Positions 1-6,483 of a stretch of 13,985 nt of DNA are shown here, one piece after another. Under the pieces are notes generated by a model that searched no databases, was not told the origin of the DNA, and saw only the letters and a list, made by a program, of their open reading frames with translations. Each line of letters begins with the position of its first letter. Position 1 is the first letter of the stretch. The position numbers were made by a program, and so were the translations under genes. This DNA comes from JAWLCA01 sp050485905 (GTDB lineage: Bacteria; Pseudomonadota; Alphaproteobacteria; Rhodobacterales; Rhodobacteraceae), in assembly GCA_050485905.1 (NCBI GenBank), contig JBJHCH010000101.1:1-13985 (forward strand). The letters are read 5' to 3'.

Positions 1-818
1 TGCTGGGCGAGGATCGCATGGCTCGCCCGGATGTCGCCATCGGGGTCGGACCCTTCGGCCAGCGCATCCGCGATGATCTCCAGCACGGTTGGTCCGGTAT
101 AGCCGATGTCGGCCAATGCCCGGGCCACCGGCCCCGGCTGCACGATCCCCGTGCCAAGGCGTTCGTGCTTGAACTCCTCATAACCGGAATCGGAGATGTG
201 GATGTTCTTGACCAGCGGCCCGAGCATGCGGATCGCCTCGGCCGGGTCTTCCTTGATATAGGCGCTGTTGCAGACGTCGAAGTTGATGCCCACCTCGGGA
301 CCGATCAGGGCGGCGGTCTCCTTCATGTCCTGCGCCGTGGGCAGGTAGGTGAAGGGCACGTTTTCCAGCAGCAGGTCCACCCCGGTGCCCTTGGCGTGAT
401 CGACCAGTTTCTTCATCCCCTCGACGAACCAGTCGAGCATCCACTTATGCGGCGGGTTGATCAGGCTGTTCACCGGACCGGGGATCGCCACGACATAGGG
501 GCAGCCCCATTCTGCGGCCAGGTCGATCGCCTCACGATACCGGTCGAGCGTATACTCGCGCATCAGAACGTCGACGCCGTTCGGGTTGTTGTCGAGCAGC
601 GGATAGCAGAACGAGGTGAGGGTGCAGCCCTCGCCGTCCAGCCACGCCTTGTATTCCTTGCGTTGTGCCGCCGTCAGTTCCCGCGACCAGCAATGTGGCG
701 GAAAGACCATCATCTCGAACTTGTCGTAGCCAAGGCTGCGCAGGTGCTTCAGCGCGCCAAGACCGTCATGGGAATAGAGAAACGGAAAGGTGCTTGCAGC
801 CACGTCCAGTTGAGCCAT
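1..818 (-). CDS. Sugar phosphate isomerase/epimerase family protein (partial, C-terminus beyond window)
   Basis: A xylose-isomerase-like TIM barrel (AP endonuclease family 2 fold), expected to be a soluble metal-dependent isomerase or epimerase acting on a sugar, sugar acid or related hydroxy-carbonyl compound. About 272 codons are visible and the gene runs off the left edge. Candidate metal ligands fit the family pattern: Glu in LLLENVPF (about residue 150), Asp in INFDVCNS (about 179), His in NIHISDSG (about 205) and Glu in VLEIIAD (about 245). The start MAQLDVAAST follows an AAAGGA ribosome site seven bases upstream. The gene is divergent from the OYE gene. A good -10/-35 pair and an IclR-type operator lie in the gap, so it is probably co-controlled with the rest of the cluster. 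The family assignment is firm; the substrate is unknown. Confidence 0.85.
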   Translation of the reverse strand, partial: MAQLDVAASTFPFLYSHDGLGALKHLRSLGYDKFEMMVFPPHCWSRELTAAQRKEYKAWLDGEGCTLTSFCYPLLDNNPNGVDVLMREYTLDRYREAIDLAAEWGCPYVVAIPGPVNSLINPPHKWMLDWFVEGMKKLVDHAKGTGVDLLLENVPFTYLPTAQDMKETAALIGPEVGINFDVCNSAYIKEDPAEAIRMLGPLVKNIHISDSGYEEFKHERLGTGIVQPGPVARALADIGYTGPTVLEIIADALAEGSDPDGDIRASHAILAQ

Positions 819-850
819 TCTTTGGTCCTTTCGTCCGGTCGTTCGATGTG

Positions 851-879
851 TTCACTTCGCGCACAAAAGTTACTATACC
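851..879 (+). promoter_or_regulatory. Predicted promoter of the OYE-SDR pair
   Basis: TTCACT (851-856) and TATACC (874-879) are separated by 17 bases, each matching the sigma-70 consensus at four of six positions. The -10 overlaps the -10 of the opposing isomerase promoter, so the two promoters face each other and share one operator. It ends about 40 bases before the OYE start codon. The matches are moderate, so this call is less certain than the opposing promoter. Confidence 0.4.
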
Positions 880-887
880 GCACGAAC
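861..887. promoter_or_regulatory. Predicted IclR-family (PcaR-like) operator, copy 1
   Basis: The core GTTACTATACCGCAC (869-883) has the layout GTTNN-N5-CGCAC of PcaR/PcaU-type boxes. It is flanked on the left by GCACAAAA, a possible third half-site, and on the right by GAAC. The 27-base block matches the copy at 7918-7944 at 23 of 27 positions, with the first 11 and last 9 bases identical. It covers both predicted -10 elements in the divergent gap. Assignment to an IclR-family protein is an inference from similarity to the known PcaR box. Confidence 0.6.
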
Positions 888-899
888 CATCCCGATCAA
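872..899 (-). promoter_or_regulatory. Predicted sigma-70 promoter of the isomerase gene
   Basis: Read on the minus strand, TTGATC (894-899) and TATAGT (872-877) are separated by 16 bases. The -10 matches the consensus at five of six positions and the -35 at four of six. The predicted operator covers the -10 hexamer. It lies about 55 bases upstream of the isomerase start codon. Prediction from sequence only. Confidence 0.5.
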
Positions 900-918
900 T
901 CGGAAACGAAGGACAGAC

Positions 919-2022
919 ATGCCCAGCACCCTCTTCTCGCCCTGCCCGCTTGGCCCGATTACCGTGCCGAACCGGATCGCCGTCGCCCCGATGTGCCAGT
1001 ACATGGCAACCGACGGCGTGCCGAACGACTGGCATCTGGTGCATCTGGGCCAGTTCGCGCAGTCCGGCCCGGGCCTGATCTGCACCGAGGCGACGGGGGT
1101 TGAGCCTGAAGGACGGATCACGCCCGGCTGCACGGGGCTGTGGAACGACGCGCAGGAAGCGGCCTTCGCCCGGATCTTCGCCTTCTGCCGCACGGTCGGG
1201 CCGGCGAAGCTGGGCATCCAGCTGGCCCATGCCGGCCGCAAGGCCAGCACACTGCCACCCTGGGAAGGCGCTGGTCCGGTGGCCGAGGGTCAGGGTGACT
1301 GGCAGACCGTCTCGGCCAGTGCCGAACCCTACCTGCCAAACTGGACCGTGCCACAGGCGCTGGACGATGACGGCATCGCCCGGATCACCGCGGCCTTCCG
1401 GCAGGCGGCGGAGCGCTCGGCGCGGGCGGGCTGCGACTTCGTCGAGATCCATGCGGCCCACGGCTACCTGCTGCATCAGTTCCTCTCGCCCCTGTCGAAC
1501 AGTCGCACCGATGGTTACGGCGGGCCGCTCGACAATAGGATGCGCCTGACGCTGGAGGTTTTCGAGGCGGTGCGCGCGGCCTTCCCTGCCGACCGGGCGG
1601 TGATGCTGCGCTTTTCGGCCAGCGACTGGGCAGACGGCGGCTGGGATCTGGCGCAGGCTGTGGTGCTGGCCCGAGCGCTGCGCGAGTTGGGCTGCGACAT
1701 GATCCACGTCAGCAGCGGCGGGTTGACGAACGAGCAGAAGATCGTGCCCGGCCCCGGTTACCAGGTCGAATTTGCCGCCACGATCCGGCGCGAGGCCGAT
1801 GTGCCGGTGATGGCCGTGGGCCAGATCACCGAAGCCTTGCAGGCAGAGACGATCGTTCGGTCGGGGCAGGCCGACATGGTGTCGCTGGCGCGTGGCATGC
1901 TATGGAACCCGCGTTGGGCGTGGCACGCGGCGGCGGAGCTGGGCGAGGATCTGTCGCTGCCCGCGCCCTATGCCCGCGCCAACCCGGCGCTGCGCGGCAA
2001 GCCCTTCATCACCCGGAAATGA
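919..2022 (+). CDS. NADH:flavin oxidoreductase, YqjM-type Old Yellow Enzyme family
   Basis: An FMN-dependent TIM-barrel ene-reductase-type oxidoreductase of 367 aa. YqjM-class (class II OYE) marks are clear: APMCQY puts Cys26 and Tyr28 at the same numbers as the YqjM residues that tune and cap the flavin; QLAHAGRK lies at 101-108; and HAAH places the substrate-binding pair His178/His181, followed by the signature LLHQFLSPLSNSRTDGYGG. The C-terminal VSLARGMLWNPRW fits the FMN phosphate region of the family. It is slightly longer than YqjM. The start has a GAAGGA ribosome site. The SDR gene begins eight bases after the stop, so the two form an operon. The likely reaction is reduction of an activated C=C bond by NAD(P)H, or the reverse; the substrate is unknown. 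No Fe-S C-terminal domain is present, so it is not a DMGDH- or StcD-type demethylase. Confidence 0.92.
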   Translation: MPSTLFSPCPLGPITVPNRIAVAPMCQYMATDGVPNDWHLVHLGQFAQSGPGLICTEATGVEPEGRITPGCTGLWNDAQEAAFARIFAFCRTVGPAKLGIQLAHAGRKASTLPPWEGAGPVAEGQGDWQTVSASAEPYLPNWTVPQALDDDGIARITAAFRQAAERSARAGCDFVEIHAAHGYLLHQFLSPLSNSRTDGYGGPLDNRMRLTLEVFEAVRAAFPADRAVMLRFSASDWADGGWDLAQAVVLARALRELGCDMIHVSSGGLTNEQKIVPGPGYQVEFAATIRREADVPVMAVGQITEALQAETIVRSGQADMVSLARGMLWNPRWAWHAAAELGEDLSLPAPYARANPALRGKPFITRK

Positions 2023-2030
2023 GGGCCGAC

Positions 2031-2795
2031 ATGGACCTGAGCGACAAGACCGTCATCGTCACCGGCGCGTCCAAGGGGATCGGCGCGGCAACCGCCGCCG
2101 CGATGGTCGCCGCTGGGGCAAAGGTCATCGCCCAATACGGCGGAGACCTCGCGGGGGCCGAGGCGGCGGTGGCGGGTGCCGCGCCGGGTCAGGCGCGGCT
2201 CATCCCGGCAGACCTGTCCGACATGGCGGCCGTCGATGCCCTCTGGGCCGACGCCTGCGCGGACGGCCTGCCCGATGTGCTGGTCAACAACGCCGGGATC
2301 ATGCGGCAAACCGGCGGGATCGAGGATGATATCCATGACTGGGACCGGGTCTGGGTCGAGGCGATGGCGGTGAATGTTCATGCCCCCGCCCGCCTGATGC
2401 GCCACGCGGTGCGTGGCTGGCTGGACGCCGGGTGCGGCGGCAGCATCATCGGAATCGGCAGCTGGGTCAGCACGCGGGGCACGTCGCATCAGGGCTCGAT
2501 CGCCTATGCCGCGTCAAAGGCCGCCATTGCCGCAGCAACCAAGACCGTGGCGCGGAACTACGCCACTCGTGGCATCCTCGCCTATGTCATCGCGCCCGGC
2601 GTCGTGCGCACCCGGATGTCCGAGGAATCGGCCGCCCGGACCGGAGGCGAAGCGGCGGTGACCGCGAGTCTGCCGATGGGCGAATGGGTGCCGCCCGAGG
2701 AGATCGCTGATCTGGCCGTCTATCTGGCGCGCGGTCGCGCCCGCCATCTGACGGGCGCGACCATGGACATCAATGGCGCGGCCTATATCCGATGA
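2031..2795 (+). CDS. Short-chain dehydrogenase/reductase (SDR) family oxidoreductase
   Basis: A classical SDR of 254 aa, a soluble NAD(P)(H)-dependent oxidoreductase. Visible motifs: TGASKGIG at 11-18 (cofactor loop), NNAG at 86-89, a catalytic Ser candidate at 144 (IGIGSW), YAASK with Tyr159 and Lys163, and IAPGVVRTRM after strand six. The end, LTGATMDINGAAYIR, is typical of the family. The chosen ATG follows a TGAGGG ribosome site with a five-base spacer. An in-frame ATG at 2019 would overlap the OYE stop as ATGA and add four residues, but its ribosome site is weak. The gene is probably translated with the OYE gene upstream. It ends two bases from the stop of the convergent DapA-family gene. 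The likely role is oxidation or reduction of a hydroxyl/keto group in the same pathway; the specific substrate is not predictable. Confidence 0.92.
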   Translation: MDLSDKTVIVTGASKGIGAATAAAMVAAGAKVIAQYGGDLAGAEAAVAGAAPGQARLIPADLSDMAAVDALWADACADGLPDVLVNNAGIMRQTGGIEDDIHDWDRVWVEAMAVNVHAPARLMRHAVRGWLDAGCGGSIIGIGSWVSTRGTSHQGSIAYAASKAAIAAATKTVARNYATRGILAYVIAPGVVRTRMSEESAARTGGEAAVTASLPMGEWVPPEEIADLAVYLARGRARHLTGATMDINGAAYIR

Positions 2796-2797
2796 GG

Positions 2798-3748
2798 CTA
2801 TTCGGCGGCCTTCGCGCCCCGCGCCTCGATGGCGTCCACCACGGCGTCAAGCTCCCGCATCAGTGGCACCATCCGCGCCACCCGCTCGCGCCCCTCGTCG
2901 CCCAGCGAGGCGAAGGTGGTGATCGGCGCGCGCACGTCGCCCACCGGGCAGCCCGCTGCCGCCGCCAGCGCCTTGGAATAGCACTGGTGCCCGTAAAGCG
3001 GATGCCCCTCGGTGATGATCGCGTCGAATTTCTGGATGATGCGCTGCACCGCCCAGACATCGTCCCACCGGCCCTGTTCGGCCCACTCGACGAATTTGAC
3101 CGAGGCGCGGGGAATGTAGTTGCCATAAGGGTTCACATAGCCCACCGCGCCCATCTTGTAGCTTTCCAGCACCTGCTGCCCGGCCCAGACGTTCATCAAC
3201 CCGTCGCTTTCCACGATGATCGCGTGGATCCGCTCGATCCGCTGGCTGGCTTCCTTGATGTAGCGGATCTGCTCGAAGCTTTTCGTCAACCGACCCACCA
3301 GCTTCGCGCTCATGTCCACGTTGCTGGTGAACGGGTTGTTGTAGAGCATGATCGGAATGCTGACCGCGTCGCAGATCGCCTTGTAGTAGCTGAAGATCTC
3401 GTCGTCGGTCGGGGTGTAGTAATAGGGTGGAATGATCATCAGTCCGTCGGCACCCAGGTCCTCGGCCTGCTTGGAATAGCGCACCGCATGGGGCGTATAG
3501 GCGTTCATCGTGCCGACCATCACCGGGATGCGGCCTGCGATGTGCTTCACCGTCGCCTCGACGAATTCCGCGCGCTCGTCGTCGCTGATCGTCAGGAACT
3601 CGCCGGTGGTGCCCAGGATGATGATCCCCGGAACGCCGTTGGCCAGTTGCCAGTCGAGGAAGCGTCGCCATGCGGCGTAGTCAATGGCGCTGCCATCCTC
3701 GGTGAACGGGGTGATGGTGACGGTGTAGCTGCCCGAGAAATGTTTCAT
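2798..3748 (-). CDS. Dihydrodipicolinate synthase (DapA/NAL) family lyase, possibly HypD-like
   Basis: A class I aldolase-type TIM barrel of 316 aa, normal for the family. It has the pyruvate-binding GTTGE at 46-50, the catalytic Tyr136 in YNNP, and the Schiff-base Lys165 in YIKEAS. The DapA arginine that binds the second carboxylate after the YN.P motif is absent (the sequence reads YNNPFTSNVD), so a biosynthetic DapA role is unlikely. Family members of this sort are catabolic aldolases or dehydratases/deaminases acting on 2-oxo or imino acids. It is divergent from a D-amino-acid-oxidase-family gene. That pairing recalls HypD (1-pyrroline-4-hydroxy-2-carboxylate deaminase) with HypO in hydroxyproline breakdown, but no epimerase is seen, so the function stays open. 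The start has an AAAGGA ribosome site. The family is firm and the reaction is inferred. Confidence 0.9.
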   Translation of the reverse strand: MKHFSGSYTVTITPFTEDGSAIDYAAWRRFLDWQLANGVPGIIILGTTGEFLTISDDERAEFVEATVKHIAGRIPVMVGTMNAYTPHAVRYSKQAEDLGADGLMIIPPYYYTPTDDEIFSYYKAICDAVSIPIMLYNNPFTSNVDMSAKLVGRLTKSFEQIRYIKEASQRIERIHAIIVESDGLMNVWAGQQVLESYKMGAVGYVNPYGNYIPRASVKFVEWAEQGRWDDVWAVQRIIQKFDAIITEGHPLYGHQCYSKALAAAAGCPVGDVRAPITTFASLGDEGRERVARMVPLMRELDAVVDAIEARGAKAAE

Positions 3749-3789
3749 TGGGCGGTCCTTTCTGTGCGGCTGGTGCCGGTGAGGGTTGG

Positions 3790-4923
3790 ATGAAGACGGA
3801 TGTGGCGGTGATCGGTGGCGGCCTCGTCGGTGCGGCGACGGCCTATTACCTCGCCTCCGAGGGCGCCGCGATGCTGCTGCTCGAAGCCGGCGACCTGAAC
3901 ACAAAGGCGTCGGGCACCAATGCAGGGTCGATCCACCTGCAGATCGCGCATGCAGAGTTCGTCACGCTGGGCGAGGGCTGGGCACGGCGTTATGCGCCCA
4001 CGCTGCGGCTGCTGATGGCGTCGCTGCAGATGTGGCAGGGGCTGGGCGAGGAGCTTGGCGTCGATCTGGATGTGAAGCTGGCCGGCGGCCTGCTGGTCGC
4101 CACCACCGAGGAACAGATGCGCCAGATCGCCGCCAAGGCCGCCATCGAACGGGCGGAGGGGGTGGAAACCGAAGTGATCGACCGGGCGACGCTGCGCCAG
4201 CTTGCGCCCTATCTGTCTGAACGCGCCATCGGCGGCGGCTTCTGCGCGATGGAGGGCAAGGCCAATCCGCTGCGTGCAACCCCCTCCTATGCGGCGGCGG
4301 CAGCGGCCCGCGGCGCGACGATCTGGACGGGCGCCACCGTCACAGCCATCGACGTCACGCCTGGCGGGTATCGGCTGCAGACCGCACGCGGCCCGGTCGA
4401 GGCGCGTCGCGTGGTGAACGCCGCCGGCGCGCAGGCCGCCGGGATCGCGGCGATGCTGGGCCTCTCCATCGGTCTGCAGGGCTTTCCACTGCAGGTCACG
4501 GTGACAGAGCCGATCGCCCCGCTGATCCCGCATCTGGTCTATTCCGCTGCCCAACGGCTTTCTGCCAAGCAGGCCGCGAACGGCACCTGCCTGATCGGTG
4601 GCGGCTGGCCCGCGCGTCGGAGGGGCGATGGCGTGCTTGTGGTCGACCCGGCCAGCATCACCGGCAACATGGCGACCGCGGCGGATGTGATCCCCGCGTT
4701 GACTCAGGCCCGTGCGGTGCGCACATGGACGGCCACCGTGAACGGAACAGCAGACTGGCGCCCCCTGATTGGCGAGGTGCCGGGGACGCCGGGCTTCTTT
4801 CTTGCTCTCTTCCCCTGGATGGGCTTTTCCGCCGGGCCGATGACGGCCCGGCTGGTGGCCGACATGGTGCTGGGCCGTGCCCCCCGGCTGCCGCTGAAGG
4901 GCATTTCCGCGCTGGAGGACTGA
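3790..4923 (+). CDS. FAD-dependent oxidoreductase, D-amino acid oxidase (DAO) family
   Basis: A flavoprotein of 377 aa. The N-terminal dinucleotide fold is clear: VAVIGGGLVG (GxGxxG at 9-14), with Glu32 at the end of the second strand for the FAD ribose. A second FAD-contact stretch reads VVNAAGAQAAGIA (208-220). The C-terminus has the DAO-family pattern DWRPLIGEVPG then FFLALFPWMGFSAGPMTARL. It should oxidise an amino or imino group of an amino acid or secondary amine to an imine, passing electrons to O2 or the respiratory chain. Relatives include HypO (cis-4-hydroxy-D-proline dehydrogenase), glycine/sarcosine oxidases and the opine-oxidase B subunit. The divergent DapA-family gene favours the HypO-like option. 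Its start lies 41 bases from that gene's start, and it ends 12 bases from the convergent gcvPB-like gene. No membrane segment or signal is seen. Confidence 0.88.
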   Translation: MKTDVAVIGGGLVGAATAYYLASEGAAMLLLEAGDLNTKASGTNAGSIHLQIAHAEFVTLGEGWARRYAPTLRLLMASLQMWQGLGEELGVDLDVKLAGGLLVATTEEQMRQIAAKAAIERAEGVETEVIDRATLRQLAPYLSERAIGGGFCAMEGKANPLRATPSYAAAAAARGATIWTGATVTAIDVTPGGYRLQTARGPVEARRVVNAAGAQAAGIAAMLGLSIGLQGFPLQVTVTEPIAPLIPHLVYSAAQRLSAKQAANGTCLIGGGWPARRRGDGVLVVDPASITGNMATAADVIPALTQARAVRTWTATVNGTADWRPLIGEVPGTPGFFLALFPWMGFSAGPMTARLVADMVLGRAPRLPLKGISALED

Positions 4924-4935
4924 GCGCGCCATTGC

Positions 4936-6483
4936 TCAGGCGGCGCCCTGCTTGGCAGGATCTGAACCCGACTTCCGCTGCCAGGCGCGCCATGTCATCG
5001 CCCATTTTGCCGGATCCTCGAAGGCGTCGCCCTTTACCTGCGCGATGGGCTGGTTGTGCGGCGCGGTCTTCACCAGCTCCGGCGTCTCCCGCGCCTCCTG
5101 CGCGATCTGCGCCACCACCGCGATCCAACGGTCGATGTCGGCCTTGGACCAAAGCTCCCCTGCCTCCGGCGTAAAGGGTTCCGGCACGATCCACGGCTCG
5201 TGGCTCATCCACCAGGGGTCGATGCCGTAATCAGCCATCCGGTTGGCGAAATCGACCGTGCCCACGCCGGTTTCTTCGGCCAGCGGGCCAAGCGACCAAC
5301 GGGTCATCTCCATCCGACGCACGGCGATGTTGTCGTGGCTGCGCTGCAGGCCGGGGATCTCGGCCAGTTTCCTGTCCATGTAGTTGTTGGCGACAACCGA
5401 GATGTCAGAGGCCAGATTGATCCCCTCCGCCCCCATCGCGCGCGCCCAAGCCCAGCCCTTCACGATCTGCGGGACGTTGCCCCAGAACTCGCGGATCTTG
5501 CCGCAGGATCTAGGTCGATCCTCGTCAAGAACATAGCGGCCATCGCGCAGGTCGACCAAGGGCGCGGGCATGTAGGGAGCCAGGGCCTCGGTACAGCCAT
5601 AGGCCCCGACGGCCGGGCCGCCGCCTGCCTTGGGCGCCCCGAAAGTCTTGTGCAGCATGAACATGCAGGCGTCGAAGCCCAGTTCCCGCGCCGACAGCTT
5701 GCCCATGACCCCGTTGAAATTCGCGTGGTCGTAGAAGATCAGCGCACCCGCTTCCTTCGCCACGCGCACCCAGTCCTTTATCTCGGGGTTGTAGATGCCC
5801 ATGTCGTCGGGATTTCCGATCATCACCAGTGCGGTCTTTGGCCCCACCGCTGCCTTCAGCGCGTCGAGCGAGGGATAGCCGTTCTCCTCCAGCGGCAAGT
5901 TGATGACTTTGAATCCCGCCGCCGCCGCGGTCGCGGCATTGCAGGGATGTGCCTGGATCGAGGTCACCATCTCTGTCCGCTGCTCAAGCTCGCCCCGGTC
6001 GGCCCAATAGGCCCGTGCGATGGCGGTCATCGTGTAGGCCGCATCCGCCCCGCCGCCAGCCTGGAAAACGAACCGGTCCATCCCCGACAGTTCGCGCAGC
6101 ATCAGGTCGAAGTCATGCATGATACCCAGCACCCCCTGCAATGTGTCGGGATGCTGGTAGGGATGCACCGCGGCCAGTTCGGGGCGCAGGGTCGCGTACT
6201 CGGCTGTCTTGGAGTTGTATTTCATCGTGCAGGTGCCGAACAGGCTGACGCCCATCATGCCTAGCGTCATCTGGCTCAGATGCAGGTAGTGGCGCTGGAC
6301 CTCGAATTCGGTCACCTCCGGCAACTCGGGTCGGTCCTTGCGGGCCATCGCGGTGGGGATCTGCGCCTCGCCCACTTCCGGTTCCGGTGCAGGAAAAAGC
6401 TGGCCGCGCGCGCCGGGGCAGCCCATCTGGGTGATTACCGGCTCGTCCCATTTGGCGGCGTGAAACTGCGGCAGGCGGGTCAT
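4936..6483 (-). CDS. GcvPB-like: glycine dehydrogenase (decarboxylating) subunit 2 family, divergent
   Basis: A fold-type I PLP protein of 515 aa in the family of the catalytic subunit of split glycine decarboxylase (P-protein). The PLP lysine is Lys279 in MLHKTF, followed by a glycine-rich run; the ring-contact Asp252 is in YDHANFN; and HYLHLSQMT with TCTMKYNSK aligns to the canonical N-terminal signature. Departures from the canonical sequence stand out: the usual YPLGSCTMKYN reads SLFGTCTMKYN, the PAAGAHGE loop reads AGGGADAAY and so loses its His, AHGTNPASA reads AHPCNAATA, and NPNTLG reads NPDDMG. The start overlaps the gcvPA-like stop as ATGA, so translation is coupled and a heteromer is expected. 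No gcvT or gcvH lies nearby. It may be a true glycine decarboxylase half, but a different amino acid substrate is more likely. The family is firm and the substrate is not. Confidence 0.88.
   Translation of the reverse strand: MTRLPQFHAAKWDEPVITQMGCPGARGQLFPAPEPEVGEAQIPTAMARKDRPELPEVTEFEVQRHYLHLSQMTLGMMGVSLFGTCTMKYNSKTAEYATLRPELAAVHPYQHPDTLQGVLGIMHDFDLMLRELSGMDRFVFQAGGGADAAYTMTAIARAYWADRGELEQRTEMVTSIQAHPCNAATAAAAGFKVINLPLEENGYPSLDALKAAVGPKTALVMIGNPDDMGIYNPEIKDWVRVAKEAGALIFYDHANFNGVMGKLSARELGFDACMFMLHKTFGAPKAGGGPAVGAYGCTEALAPYMPAPLVDLRDGRYVLDEDRPRSCGKIREFWGNVPQIVKGWAWARAMGAEGINLASDISVVANNYMDRKLAEIPGLQRSHDNIAVRRMEMTRWSLGPLAEETGVGTVDFANRMADYGIDPWWMSHEPWIVPEPFTPEAGELWSKADIDRWIAVVAQIAQEARETPELVKTAPHNQPIAQVKGDAFEDPAKWAMTWRAWQRKSGSDPAKQGAA

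Noticed and set aside
919..2022. OYE-family gene as an N-methylproline (stachydrine) demethylase, given the possible proline-like context.
   Set aside because: Those enzymes carry an Fe-S segment and a C-terminal dinucleotide-binding part and are much longer; this is a 367-residue single-domain YqjM-type protein.
2792..3793. A plus-strand open frame of about 330 codons across the DapA-family gene.
   Set aside because: Antisense shadow; the minus-strand reading has intact catalytic motifs and a ribosome site.
5056..6264. A plus-strand open frame of about 400 codons across the gcvPB-like gene.
   Set aside because: Antisense shadow of a gene with strong family motifs; no domain or ribosome site of its own.
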